From positions 62,001 to 126,000 of the forward strand of contig NZ_FOTE01000016.1 in NCBI RefSeq assembly GCF_900114475.1: a stretch of 64,000 bases of DNA. Reading direction: 5' to 3'. Position 1 is the first letter of the stretch. Each line of letters starts with the position of its first letter. Shown here in pieces: positions 44,916 to 54,754 of this stretch. The notes under the pieces are model-generated. The model made no database searches. It was given only the letters and a program-made list of their open reading frames with translations, and was not told the DNA's origin. The position numbers were made by a program, and so were the translations under genes. This stretch comes from Paenibacillus sp. 1_12 (GTDB lineage: Bacteria; Bacillota; Bacilli; Paenibacillales; NBRC-103111).

Positions 44916-45316
44916 CATTGATATTATCTCGAATCAATACTACCCCCGAAGGATCGATATGGTTTAAGGAAAGCCAAGCCATTAAAGATATAAGCAAGAT
45001 GCCAACAATTGGCGCTGCAACCCATAATGGTAAGTATTAGAACCATGTAAAAAAGTCATGAACTTTTTTCACTGTACCAACTATAGTGTTAGGGAAAATA
45101 ATTAAAAATGTATATAAATTGAAGTTATCAAAGTCATGATCCTAATAGATAAAGGTCTAATACTATATTTTCTCAGTCTCAAGTATTGTGAGGTGAAGAT
45201 TCATTTGCGACTAACGAATTGCGAGGGTACTACTGCAAAATAGTACTGTTCATATGGCGCCAATCAGGTAAACTAAAAATTACCAATAAAATTACAGAGG
45301 ATTGGTGGGGGTCTGC

Positions 45317-46051
45317 GTGAAAGAGAGTCTGTTCTTTAATCCGGTATTCGAGGATGTGTTCGTCATGTTCTCCGCCTCACACTTGGTTTCAATTGTCATT
45401 CTTGTCGCAAGCATGATCGTTCTGTACACGATGAAGAGGCGAATACGGAACAGCCGTCTTCTTAAAAACTCAGTTCGTATCACCATCATCGCCGCACTGG
45501 TTTTGCCGGAGATTATGTTGAACGCTTGGTATGTCACCGCAGAGGCTTGGGACATCAGGTATACATTGCCTCTGGAGTTATGCAGTATCACCTTGATTTT
45601 GTCGGCAATCATGTTAATCAACCGAAGCTACCTTTTGTATCAAATCGTTTATTTTTCCGGGATGGGTGGGGCTGCTCAAGCGATTTTTACGCCTAATCTG
45701 TTCTATTCGTTCCCGCACTTCCGCTTCTTTCACTTCTTCATCGTTCATATGGCGATCATTCTGGCCGTTCTGTACATGACCTGGATCGAACAATACCGTC
45801 CCACCTTCAAATCGATCGGGATCGCGATGATCTTCCTCAATGCAGCTCTCGTTGTCGTAGGAGGCGTGGACCATTGGCTGGAAGCGAACTATATGTTTCT
45901 TCGGCATAAGCCGGATACGGCGTCCGTTATGGATTATTTGGGGCCGTACCCGATCTATTTGATTGCCTTGGAGCTCTTTGTCGCTGTTACTTTCATGTTG
46001 ATGTACGTGCCATTCATGTTGAGAAGGAAGAGCAGGGCGGCATCAGCCTGA
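45317..46051 (+). CDS. YwaF-like TIGR02206 family membrane protein
   Basis: About 244 residues, seven hydrophobic segments. FSASHLVSIVILVASMIVLY, then LPLELCSITLILSAIML and YFSGMGGAAQAIFTPNL are typical of the family. GTG 45317 follows GGTGGGGG; TTG 45302 and GTG 45305 are alternatives. Function unknown. Confidence 0.82.
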   Translation: MKESLFFNPVFEDVFVMFSASHLVSIVILVASMIVLYTMKRRIRNSRLLKNSVRITIIAALVLPEIMLNAWYVTAEAWDIRYTLPLELCSITLILSAIMLINRSYLLYQIVYFSGMGGAAQAIFTPNLFYSFPHFRFFHFFIVHMAIILAVLYMTWIEQYRPTFKSIGIAMIFLNAALVVVGGVDHWLEANYMFLRHKPDTASVMDYLGPYPIYLIALELFVAVTFMLMYVPFMLRRKSRAASA

Positions 46052-46496
46052 CAGACCTAGACCAGAACCTTCTAGGAATCGTAAGGATAGCGGGCCACCC
46101 GAAGCGCATATTCAAAAGCGTCCAAATTGGGCATCTGCAGCTGTCTCGCTGTCGCTTGGTTCGGGGATGCGGGGTTGGGTTAAACGAGGATCCAGAAGAT
46201 TGGATTAGATGGGATTCCTGCTCGTCACGAACTCGAACCTGAATTAATGTTAAATTATTGAAATGAAGATACCTCAGATTGAATGATTGTTCCATTACGG
46301 TAACGAGAAACCCTTTCAGCGATCTGCTCTCCTTTTTGGCGTGTAAAGATGTTACAGATATTATTGATTAAAATTAATTTTCAACCATGATTACAGAAGT
46401 TTTTCTCCGTACAACTCTAAAGCACAGGAAACCCTGTTTGACCACATTTGTATAAACCAGAGAACCTCCTAATGCTTAAACTGTTCACACTATTCC
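46052..46496. other. Decayed region
   Basis: On the minus strand 46074-46175 reads QATARQLQMPNLDAFEYALR VARYPYDS*, the tail of an unidentified protein. Nothing else is recognised. Confidence 0.35.
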
Positions 46497-46690
46497 TCAC
46501 TTGTTGTTCAAATGAGTTAAGTAATAAGCATTTCGGAATTTCGTGGGAGTCATTTTCTCATTATTTTTAAACAGCCTCATGAAATATTTCTCGTCATGTA
46601 AGCCAACTGCCTTGGCAATTTCTATAACACTCATAGTAGTACGCGAGAGCAGCTCTTTGGCTTTTAATATTTTCTGAACATGTATCTGTT
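46497..46690 (-). pseudogene. AraC-family regulator, C-terminal HTH fragment
   Basis: QKILKAKELLSRTTMSVIEI, AKAVGLHDEKYFMRLFKNNE, KMTPTKFRN. The second HTH half and the signature end are clear; the rest is missing. Confidence 0.72.
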
Positions 46691-46969
46691 GTAGTCCAAC
46701 TTGTTAAGGCGGTAATAACGTGTAAGAAGAAACAAATTGATAGCTTCAAGCTAATTGACCAAAGCGCCGAAAAATTGGTAGCTGCGTTGAAAAGGAACGC
46801 CTTTGTTCGTTTCCGTCCTTACAGCGATGGCTGCGATCACTACACAGATGTGACTTGCAAAGGTTGCGGACGCACACAACTCGTGGAGCTTACCGTAAAA
46901 AGAGGGCAGCCTGCTGAGGTACACTGCTCATTCTGTCACGAGCCGTTCAACAAGGAGGCAGTCAAATGA
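46690..46969 (+). pseudogene. 5'-truncated zinc-ribbon protein
   Basis: Open without a start from the AraC junction: VKAVITCKKKQIDSFKLIDQ ... CDHYTDVTCKGCGRTQLVEL ... CSFCHEPFNKEAVK*. Two CxxC pairs form a zinc ribbon. The next gene follows in the same frame after AAGGAGG. Family not recognised; phage- or element-like. Confidence 0.5.
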
Positions 46970-46972
46970 CTC

Positions 46973-47386
46973 ATGGATCATAAGATCCGGGTTGACGATT
47001 GGCATGTTGACGCCATGATTGTGCCGATGTCGGCTCTTGTTGATCTTGTGCAAGTTCTTATCACGAAATATTTCCAGGAAAAAGGCTTCGCGCTGGAAGA
47101 AGAGCATTTCTATTTTTAGAATAACGTGCTCCACTACTCCCGTACAACTTCGACGAAGGTGATGTTCAAGGTCGAAGAGCTGCCGCAGTTCAACAAGCTA
47201 TGGGAGAGAAAGATCACGCAGGCACGCCGCGAAGAGCTTACGGAAGTCATGCAGCTCCTAAAAGAAAAATGCTCAAAGCACGGGCAGGATGCCTGCCATG
47301 CCTGCCAAAACGAGAAAAGTGTTCGCTGTGTTATGAAGTCGTTTGTGACCTTCACCGACCATAAACTTCATGTGCATCATGGGTAG
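46973..47386 (+). pseudogene. Gene split by an in-frame amber codon
   Basis: MDHKIRVDDWHVDAMIVPMS ... LEEEHFYF, TAG at 47117-47119, then in the same frame NNVLHYSRTTSTKVMFKVEE ... CHACQNEKSVRCVMKSFVTF. A single GAG-to-TAG change would explain it. A CxxC pair and Cys-rich tail suggest metal binding. 138 codons in all. The ORF after the stop could restart at GTG 47126. Confidence 0.5.
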
Positions 47387-47486
47387 GAGTTTGGCGACGT
47401 TAGTTTCCTTATGAAAATATTCGATATGGATGATGCGGTGTTTGTGGGTATCGCGAAGAGTTACGAGAAAAAGGAAATCAGTAAAT

Positions 47487-47690
47487 GTCGGGTGACAAGA
47501 ACATTGTCCGATTCCCGACAACTTAAGCAGAATCGGTTTGTGACACTATTTGTATTATTATTTTTTGAACTTGATCCAAGTGAGTTGTTTCGAAGGATAA
47601 CAAACATAACCATATCGTCTGTTGGAAGCTGGAGATATCAAATACGTAAAAATATCACTTCCAAAAGGTGTTAGCCCTAGCGTAGAGCCA
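47487..47690. repeat. Copy G: internally deleted repeat plus conserved tail
   Basis: 47487-47519 is GTCGGGTGACAAGAAC joined directly to ATTCCCGAC (33 bp, middle lost). From 47567 (GAACTTGATCC) the tail of copies B and D reappears, with the frame PYRLLEAGDIKYVKISLPKG, then diverges. Confidence 0.75.
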
Positions 47691-47729
47691 TATTTAATAT
47701 GTCAACTTTATAATCCAATGTTCTCATTA

Positions 47730-47759
47730 TAGACATATTATCTTTATACCGTTTATACT
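47730..47759 (+). promoter_or_regulatory. Candidate promoter of sugar locus 2
   Basis: TAGACA (47730-47735), 18 bp, TATACT (47754-47759), 30 bp before the kinase start. Confidence 0.5.
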
Positions 47760-47789
47760 TTAGCTACTTAAAATTCGAGGAAGGTGCTT

Positions 47790-49598
47790 ATGAGGGGGAG
47801 ACGGTTCGACAGCATTACAACCCAGTTCAACGATTTCTTCCACAGTTTACGATTTAAACAAAGAATCCTGATTTCCTTCGTCATATTGATCACATTGGCT
47901 ATTAGCGCAGCAGGTACGATTTCATATTTGATCGCATCCAAGGAAATTCAGAACAATGCATTTGAATCGAGCCAGGAAACCGTCAATAAAACTGCGCAAA
48001 TCATGGATACCCGACTAAAAAATATTTCTACATTGATTCAATCGCTGATGTTCAGCGACGCCTTCGAACAAATGCTGCGAGATGTTCAAAATAACGATTT
48101 TCTCAATTATTATAAGCATTTATCCGCATTGCGGTTTGTATTTTCACAAATCAGCTATTACGAGCCTTTGATTCAAAATGTATTGATAGCGACGCCAATC
48201 GGTGACTTTTATTCGACATCCGACAATCGAAACTCAGCTCAATCATTTTACGATTCCGACTTGTATGATAAGATCAAAAACAGCTCAAAAGGCGTTTGGT
48301 ACAAAGGACACGCCGATCTCTTTTTTTCGGGAAACCAGCGTGTATTCTCTTTTGTTACCAAAGGGATGCATGAACGTGTGTCCAAGAATCCGCTGAATGT
48401 ATTTGTTGTAGTAAATATTAAGGAAAGAGAGTTTGTCCGCTTAATTAACCAAAAATCGCCAAGTAACGACCGCAATTATGTATTAGTTGATGCCAAAGGC
48501 GAGGAAGTCATCCAAGACGATGTCCCGAACACTTACCAATTCAATCAGGACGCCTTGTTTTTACAGCAAATGAGGTCTGGGCTGCAAGGTTCTTTTTTTC
48601 ATGAATTCCATAAAGCCGATTATTTGGTTAACTATACGAAGCTGGAAATTGCCGATGATTGGGTTCTCATAGGTACACAATCCAAGGATCTGCTGCTGCA
48701 GCAGGTGAACAGTATTAAACGGACGACCTTATATATCATTGTGGGCTTCGTGCTGACATCCTGGCTTTTGTCTAATTACTTGACTGCTTTGCTCTTGAGA
48801 CCTTTGTTTAAGCTGCAGGGATTGATGAGAAAGGTCGAGGACAACCAGCTGTCGGTTCGTTTTGAAAGCCGTTATACAGATGAAGTGGCTCAGGTCGGAT
48901 TTCAATTCAACCGGATGCTGGATGAGATCAATCAACTGATCGGCAACGTCAAGTTCAGCGAGCAGGAGAAAAGAAAGGCAGAGATGAAAGCTTTAACGGC
49001 TCAGATGGAGCCTCATTTTTTGTACAATACGTTAAATGCCATCTATTGCAAGTCGGTTTTGGGAGAAAACAACGACGTGAATGAGCTGATTCTGGCCTTA
49101 TCTCAAATGTTTCAGTTGGGCTTGAGTGGCGGCAAGGATATGATGACTCTGGAGGATGAAGTATCGCATGTCAAGCAATATTGTGCGATTCAGCAGAAAT
49201 GCTATGAAGGTTTGTTTGAGTACGAGATGATTGTTGAGGATGATCAGCTGCTGGCCTATTATGTACCCAAAATTGTGCTCCAGCCATTGGTTGAGAACAG
49301 TATTTTACATGGATTTAAGGACAAAGCTTCCGGAGGTAGGATACGCATACAGATCTCAGAGGACGATCAGATGTTGCATCTCCTGGTTGAAGACAACGGC
49401 ACAGGTGTAGATATGGATAAGGTCGAGCAGGGATTGACAGCTGGTGGCAATACCAAAAAAGGCTATGCTTTACGAAATATTAGTAATCGGCTGCTGCTGT
49501 ACTATGGAAATGAGAGTCGCATGAAGCTGACGAATAATGACAAGAAAGGAACTACAGTAGCTTTGTGGATTCCGATGAATAAAGGAGACCATGAATAG
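47790..49598 (+). CDS. YesM-type sensor histidine kinase
   Basis: 602 residues. TM1 about 27-48, extracellular dCache-like domain, TM2 near 310-332, HAMP, then TAQMEPHFLYNTLNAIYCKS (phospho-His) and HATPase (LQPLVENSILHGF, DNGTGVDMD). GAGGAAGG precedes ATG 47790. Overlaps its regulator by 8 bases. Confidence 0.93.
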   Translation: MRGRRFDSITTQFNDFFHSLRFKQRILISFVILITLAISAAGTISYLIASKEIQNNAFESSQETVNKTAQIMDTRLKNISTLIQSLMFSDAFEQMLRDVQNNDFLNYYKHLSALRFVFSQISYYEPLIQNVLIATPIGDFYSTSDNRNSAQSFYDSDLYDKIKNSSKGVWYKGHADLFFSGNQRVFSFVTKGMHERVSKNPLNVFVVVNIKEREFVRLINQKSPSNDRNYVLVDAKGEEVIQDDVPNTYQFNQDALFLQQMRSGLQGSFFHEFHKADYLVNYTKLEIADDWVLIGTQSKDLLLQQVNSIKRTTLYIIVGFVLTSWLLSNYLTALLLRPLFKLQGLMRKVEDNQLSVRFESRYTDEVAQVGFQFNRMLDEINQLIGNVKFSEQEKRKAEMKALTAQMEPHFLYNTLNAIYCKSVLGENNDVNELILALSQMFQLGLSGGKDMMTLEDEVSHVKQYCAIQQKCYEGLFEYEMIVEDDQLLAYYVPKIVLQPLVENSILHGFKDKASGGRIRIQISEDDQMLHLLVEDNGTGVDMDKVEQGLTAGGNTKKGYALRNISNRLLLYYGNESRMKLTNNDKKGTTVALWIPMNKGDHE

Positions 49599-51228
49599 GA
49601 TGGAATCGCCTAACCTTATTAAATTATGTGTCATTGACGATATGAAGATGGTTGTCGATATGATTTCACGAAAAATAGCGTGGCTCGATCACCAGATTGA
49701 GATCGTCGGTACAGCATTGGACGGAGAAGCTGGACTGTGTCTGGCACAGGAAATGAAGCCCGACATTATTTTAACCGATATTCGTATGCCTCGTATGGAT
49801 GGACTTGAAATGACTCAGGCTATATTGGAAGCATCACCACGAACCAAAATTATTATTATGAGTGCATACTCTGATTTTTCTTATGCTCAACAGGCCATTC
49901 GACTAGGGGCCTTTGATTTTGTGAAAAAGCCGTTTGCTGTCGATGAAATTGTCAGCGTTGTATTGAAAGCCAAGCTGGCTTGTGAAATGGAGCACAAAGA
50001 ACAGATCAGACTCAAGGAAATGGAGCAGAAAATCAAGGAAAGCCTGCCGATCCTGAGGCAAGAATATTTGACGCTACTGCTGCATCACCAGACGAGTGAG
50101 GCAAGTGCCAAACAGCGCTGGGAGTTTCTCGGGGTCGATTTGGAGCCGAAGCACTTCGTCATTTTCATTGTTGAAATCGATCAATTTATGGACAAGTATC
50201 AGTCGCTGCCTGTTCAGGAAATTGAATTGATACGGTTCAGTCTTCAAAATATTATGGAAGAAACAATAACCTCGGTGACTACGGGTATTATTTTCCGTGA
50301 ATCTATCAACCGTTATGTGGTTGTAATGAACTGTAAGGATGATCAGATAGCATCTGAAATTGCCGAAGCCTGCTGCTTGAACATTGCCCGTTATACTCGA
50401 TTTACGGTATCTATCGGAGTAGGTCTTGGTGTACACGGCATTCATGAACTGCCTCATTCATACCGACAGGCTTTGAATGCATTGTCTTATCATTTTTATA
50501 CCGAAGGCAACGGTGTATTCAGCTGTGCGAATATGGCAACTGGACAGAGAGGCATACCGAACTATTCGATTTCAAAAGAGCAAGACTTCCTATTCGCCCT
50601 CCGCTCAGGTAACAGTGACAAAAGCCAGCATTTGCTTGAAGAAATATTCAACGATCTAGTTGATATTATTCCGCTTCCCGAGCCGCAATACGTGGAAAAT
50701 GTATGCTATGAGCTGTCCTCCAAAATTTTCAGGCTGATGCTGGAAAAGTTCCCCTATGAGACTGTTCATCATATGGAAACGAAAATGAATGAGTTTAAAA
50801 GTAAAAGCCAGCCGTCGCTTCAGGAGTTTCGAACCTTATTGAAAGAGCTCTGTCTGGAAGGCTGCGCATGGATCGAGAAAGAACGTTCCCATGAATCGAT
50901 AAAGATTATTCATCAGGTCAAGGATTACATCCGGGCCAATCTGCACATGGATTTGTCGTTGGAGCATTGCTCCAGGCAAATTAATCTCAGCCAGGGCTAT
51001 TTTTCTAACCTGTTCAAAAAGGTACTCGGCGTTTCGTTCCAGCAATTTGTGATTCAGGAAAAGATGGAAAAGGCGAAAAACATGCTGATTGATGATTTTC
51101 AGGTTCAGGAAATCGCACAAGAGCTTGGTTATGAGCATCGGCGTTATTTTAGTGATATTTTCAAAAAACATACGGGCATGACACCATCTGAATTTAAAAT
51201 ATCATCCCAGGGAAGAATTCAATCATGA
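49591..51228 (+). CDS. YesN-type response regulator (receiver + AraC HTH)
   Basis: 545 residues. Receiver with LTDIRMPRMDG phospho-Asp and FVKKPF Lys; long linker; AraC HTH (HMDLSLEHCSRQINLSQGYF, then VQEIAQELGYEHRRYFSDIF). ATG 49591 lies 4 bases after GGAG; ATG 49600 is an alternative. Likely activates the mannoside transport operon just downstream. Confidence 0.92.
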   Translation: MNRMESPNLIKLCVIDDMKMVVDMISRKIAWLDHQIEIVGTALDGEAGLCLAQEMKPDIILTDIRMPRMDGLEMTQAILEASPRTKIIIMSAYSDFSYAQQAIRLGAFDFVKKPFAVDEIVSVVLKAKLACEMEHKEQIRLKEMEQKIKESLPILRQEYLTLLLHHQTSEASAKQRWEFLGVDLEPKHFVIFIVEIDQFMDKYQSLPVQEIELIRFSLQNIMEETITSVTTGIIFRESINRYVVVMNCKDDQIASEIAEACCLNIARYTRFTVSIGVGLGVHGIHELPHSYRQALNALSYHFYTEGNGVFSCANMATGQRGIPNYSISKEQDFLFALRSGNSDKSQHLLEEIFNDLVDIIPLPEPQYVENVCYELSSKIFRLMLEKFPYETVHHMETKMNEFKSKSQPSLQEFRTLLKELCLEGCAWIEKERSHESIKIIHQVKDYIRANLHMDLSLEHCSRQINLSQGYFSNLFKKVLGVSFQQFVIQEKMEKAKNMLIDDFQVQEIAQELGYEHRRYFSDIFKKHTGMTPSEFKISSQGRIQS

Positions 51229-51244
51229 ATTTCTTCCCTTTTTG
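51209..51244 (+). terminator. Terminator overlapping the end of the regulator gene
   Basis: AGGGAAGAATTC / GAATTTCTTCCCT with a 6-base loop and T5. It separates the two-component genes from the transport operon. Confidence 0.8.
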
Positions 51245-51352
51245 TATGAAAACCTGCCCTTAATGTTGGGTTAACCGCATTATGTAACAGGCATGAAACA
51301 CTTATAATCAATTTGTAAGCTAAAACAACGAAATAGATAAGGGGAGATCAAT

Positions 51353-52756
51353 ATGAATACAAAGCTGAATCAAAAACTGGCACTGTCTGCATTTTGTTTA
51401 TTTCTGATAACGGGATTGACGGCATGCAGCACCACTCCGGCAGCCGATAATCCGGGAGCTGCACCTGCAAACAACAAGGATACAGCGACCAAGCCTACAG
51501 CCAAAACCAAGCTGACTTATTGGACTGGAGACCGCCATGATGCGGACTATATTAAAGAAGTGATTGAAAAGTTCAATACAACGAATAAAGATAACATTGA
51601 GGTTGAACTTGTTGTTAAAACGGATGACTTCAACCAGGCGATCGACTTGTCGTTTTCAACAGCGGAGACACCGGATATTATTCGTGTCAAAGAAAATACG
51701 ATTCAAACCTTTTACAAAAAGCAATACCTGGCGCCAATCGACAGCTATTTGACTGCTGAGCAGAAGAAAAATTTCCCGGCAATGATTGATTTGAACAGCT
51801 TTGATGGTAAAATGTACAGCTTACCGAACTATGGAACGACGATGCGCTTAATATACAATGTCGATTTGTTTGAAAAAGCCGGGATCAAAAATCCGCCTAC
51901 AACGCTGAAGGAAATGGTCGATACCGCCAAAAAGCTTACAGAAGCCGGAAAAGCAACGGGCTCTTACGGATTTGCACAAAACTTCAAAAGCCCGGAGAGT
52001 GCGTTGACCCGTTCCGCTCGCGTTATCGCTGAGGTCAGCGGATATGGAGGCTATGGCTTTGATTTCAAAACTGCCAAATTTGATTTCAGCGGCTTTAAGC
52101 CCATCATCGAAGCCTTTAAGCAAATGAAGGATGACGGCAGTACACTGCCGGGAATGGAATCTCTCGATATCGACCCGCTTCGAGCACAGTTTGCTGAAGG
52201 TAAGATCGGCATGTACATGTCCTTCGCTTCGGAGCCAGGTGTTTACAAAAGTCAATTCCCGGCGAAAATCAAATGGGCCGCAGCTCCCGTACCGAGCATA
52301 GATGGCAGTATCAAAGGTGCTTCAGGTTTTCTGGGTGGGCAATGGCTATCGATCAGCTCCAAATCGACAAAAAAGGACCAAGCGTGGAAATTCATCAATT
52401 TCATGTATCAAGAGGAAGTATTACAAACGTATCATGAAAAAGGCTTTGGCATCTCAATGATTCCATCCGTTATTGCAAAAGCAAAAAAACCTGATATTGG
52501 CGGAATTGAAGGCTTCCTGCCTAACAAAGTGGATGGCGTTTGGCCAATCCAGCCAAGCGTTAATGTCAAAGGAATCAAATACGGCGACGCCTTTTTCAAA
52601 TACATGCTAAGCGGTGGCGATTTAAATGAAGTGATCACAGATTTGAACAAGCGCTATAATGAAGCACTGGCTGCCGGTATGCAAGCGGGCGAATTTAAAG
52701 CAAGCCCTATTGCGGACTTTGATCCAGCGAAGCTTGGGGGACAATTCGCCAAATAA
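51353..52756 (+). CDS. ABC transporter extracellular solute-binding lipoprotein
   Basis: 467 residues. Lipobox LTAC (Cys about 25) after a signal peptide; SBP_bac_1 pattern (TYWTGDRHDADYIKEVIEKF, ETPDIIRVKENTIQ). AGGGGAG precedes ATG 51353, and a TATAAT lies at about 51303. In an operon with two permeases and a GH130 enzyme, so manno-oligosaccharide or a related beta-mannoside is the likely ligand. Confidence 0.92.
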   Translation: MNTKLNQKLALSAFCLFLITGLTACSTTPAADNPGAAPANNKDTATKPTAKTKLTYWTGDRHDADYIKEVIEKFNTTNKDNIEVELVVKTDDFNQAIDLSFSTAETPDIIRVKENTIQTFYKKQYLAPIDSYLTAEQKKNFPAMIDLNSFDGKMYSLPNYGTTMRLIYNVDLFEKAGIKNPPTTLKEMVDTAKKLTEAGKATGSYGFAQNFKSPESALTRSARVIAEVSGYGGYGFDFKTAKFDFSGFKPIIEAFKQMKDDGSTLPGMESLDIDPLRAQFAEGKIGMYMSFASEPGVYKSQFPAKIKWAAAPVPSIDGSIKGASGFLGGQWLSISSKSTKKDQAWKFINFMYQEEVLQTYHEKGFGISMIPSVIAKAKKPDIGGIEGFLPNKVDGVWPIQPSVNVKGIKYGDAFFKYMLSGGDLNEVITDLNKRYNEALAAGMQAGEFKASPIADFDPAKLGGQFAK

Positions 52757-52776
52757 TTTCATGCAGCGACCAAGTT

Positions 52777-52798
52777 GGATGGGGTTCTCGCCCCATCC
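52777..52798 (+). other. Intercistronic stem-loop after the binding-protein gene
   Basis: GGATGGGG-ttctcg-CCCCATCC, perfect 8-bp stem without T-run. Such structures often stabilise the binding-protein mRNA and lower permease expression. Confidence 0.6.
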
Positions 52799-52836
52799 TT
52801 ATCTATCCGAATTTATGCTATAGGAGTTGATATTTC

Positions 52837-53733
52837 ATGAATAAAGCAGGGAAGTACGGGTTTGCCTATAGTTTTTTGATGCCAAGCTTTATTCTGACTG
52901 TGGTCTTGGGAATGTATCCGATTGGCTGGGCAATGAGATATATGTTCTACGATTATAAAGGTTATGGTAAGGAAAGATTTATCGGTTTCGATAACTTTAC
53001 ACAAATTATGGGAGATCAGCAGTTTTGGGATTCAGTTGTCACCACATTTATTTTTGCAGGTGGGAAGGTACTGTTGTCGCTTCCTCTGGCTCTGATTCTG
53101 GCAGTTGTACTTAACAGGGGATTAAGGGGCAGACATTTCCTGCGAGCGATTTATTTTATGCCTACGATTATTAGCTCTGCTGTTATGGCAGTTGTATTTT
53201 TTGCGATCTTTAATTCCTATAATGGTATTCTGAATCAATTTCTCATGAAGTACCAGATCATTGCGAAAAATATCGATTGGCTCGGTCCCGACTATGCACT
53301 GCTGACGATCATTCTTGTTGCTGTGTGGGGAGCTATCGGCAATTATATGCTGCTATTTCTAGCCGGATTGCAAAATATTCCCTATGATATTTACGAAAGC
53401 TCAGCACTGGACGGCGCCAATAAAATTCAACAGTTCTGGTATATCACCATCCCGATGCTTGGGCCTGTTTTGCAAATTATTATTATGCTGTCGATAATTA
53501 ATGCCCTTAAAGGTTATGAAAGTATCCTAGTCTTAACCGGCGGTGGACCAATAGGGAAAACGGAAGTTATGTATTTGTATGTGTATAAGCTGTTCTTCCC
53601 AGTTGTGGGTGATTCTCAGGCTGTACAGGATATCGGCTATGGCAGTGCCGTCGGTTTCGTGACAGCTCTGATCGTCGGCGTGATTACGCTCGCTTACTTT
53701 TATACGTCCAAACGCGTTAATAAAAATTTCTGA
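52837..53733 (+). CDS. CUT1 sugar ABC transporter permease (MalF-like)
   Basis: 298 residues, six helices, EAA loop IYESSALDGANKIQQFWYIT. ATAGGAG precedes ATG 52837. Partner of the permease at 53836. Confidence 0.92.
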   Translation: MNKAGKYGFAYSFLMPSFILTVVLGMYPIGWAMRYMFYDYKGYGKERFIGFDNFTQIMGDQQFWDSVVTTFIFAGGKVLLSLPLALILAVVLNRGLRGRHFLRAIYFMPTIISSAVMAVVFFAIFNSYNGILNQFLMKYQIIAKNIDWLGPDYALLTIILVAVWGAIGNYMLLFLAGLQNIPYDIYESSALDGANKIQQFWYITIPMLGPVLQIIIMLSIINALKGYESILVLTGGGPIGKTEVMYLYVYKLFFPVVGDSQAVQDIGYGSAVGFVTALIVGVITLAYFYTSKRVNKNF

Positions 53734-53736
53734 TAT

Positions 53737-53816
53737 GAAAACAAAGATGATGCTTACGAAGTTAGTTTTCTCACGAAAACAAAGCATATGCTTACGAAGT
53801 CAGTTTTCTAACGAAA
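53737..53816. repeat. Tandem hairpin repeats between permease genes
   Basis: Two 38-bp units and a partial third of GAAAACAAAG(C/-)ATATGCTTACG...GTTTTC. Each can fold with GAAAAC/GTTTTC ends and an AAGCATATGCTT core. Confidence 0.75.
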
Positions 53817-53835
53817 ACTTTAAGGAGGTCCAATC

Positions 53836-54717
53836 ATGAACATGCAGGCAGCTGTCAGGCCGAACACGACCGTTAAACCATCCACATTGTCCCGCATGCT
53901 TGGGCAAATCGTTTTATGGATTTTTTTGCTGGCTATTGCATTTCTAACATTATTTCCTGTATTAATCGCGATCCTCGGTTCCTTCAAAACCAATATGGAA
54001 TTGACTACAGGGGCCACTATATTCCCTTCGAATTGGATGTTCGAAAATTATGTGCAAGCCTGGAAGCAGGCCAATTTCTCCACCTTCACCTGGAACAGCA
54101 TGTTTGTCAGTATTAGTACAACCGTTGGAACTCTCATTGTCGCTTCGATGGCTGCGTATGTCATTGATCGTTTGGAGTTTCCGGGTAAAAAGCTGTACGT
54201 CACCATACAAGGATGCACCTTATTTGTTTCCGTGGGTGCAGTTGTATTGAGACCGCAATTTGAATTGATGATTAGCTTGAATTTACACACATCGCTTTGG
54301 GCAGTTGTAATTATTTTAATTAGTGCGCATGCGTATATCTTTTTTATTCTGCTCAGCTTTATGAATGGAATACCACGGGAATTGGATGAAGCTGCCACAA
54401 TCGACGGTTGTTCCCTGGGTGGAACCTATTGGAGGGTGACTTTGCCTTTGTTAAGGCCGGGTCTTGCTGTATGTGCACTATTTACTTTCCGACACGCTTG
54501 GAATGAGTATTTATTGCCCATGGTCTTTACGATGAGCAAACCCAACCTGCAAACATTAACCGTAGGTTTGGCGAATTTAAAATACGGTATAGCCGCAGCC
54601 TCACAAACCCACTTTATGATGGCTGGCGCTTGTCTGTCGATTCTTCCTATTTTGGTTGTCTATATCTTTGCTAACAAGTCCTTTATGCAAATGACATCAG
54701 GTTCGCTTAAAGGTTAA
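53836..54717 (+). CDS. CUT1 sugar ABC transporter permease (MalG-like)
   Basis: 293 residues, six helices, EAA loop ELDEAATIDGCSLGGTYWRV. AAGGAGG lies 7 bases before ATG 53836. Separated from the first permease by the hairpin repeats. Confidence 0.93.
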   Translation: MNMQAAVRPNTTVKPSTLSRMLGQIVLWIFLLAIAFLTLFPVLIAILGSFKTNMELTTGATIFPSNWMFENYVQAWKQANFSTFTWNSMFVSISTTVGTLIVASMAAYVIDRLEFPGKKLYVTIQGCTLFVSVGAVVLRPQFELMISLNLHTSLWAVVIILISAHAYIFFILLSFMNGIPRELDEAATIDGCSLGGTYWRVTLPLLRPGLAVCALFTFRHAWNEYLLPMVFTMSKPNLQTLTVGLANLKYGIAAASQTHFMMAGACLSILPILVVYIFANKSFMQMTSGSLKG

Positions 54718-54754
54718 TGTTCATCTACAATCGTCCAATATGGAGGCACAACTT

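Noticed and set aside
53737-53816. Short regular repeats considered as a CRISPR array
   Set aside because: Only two full units, no unique spacers of constant length, each unit is palindromic, and no cas genes are present.
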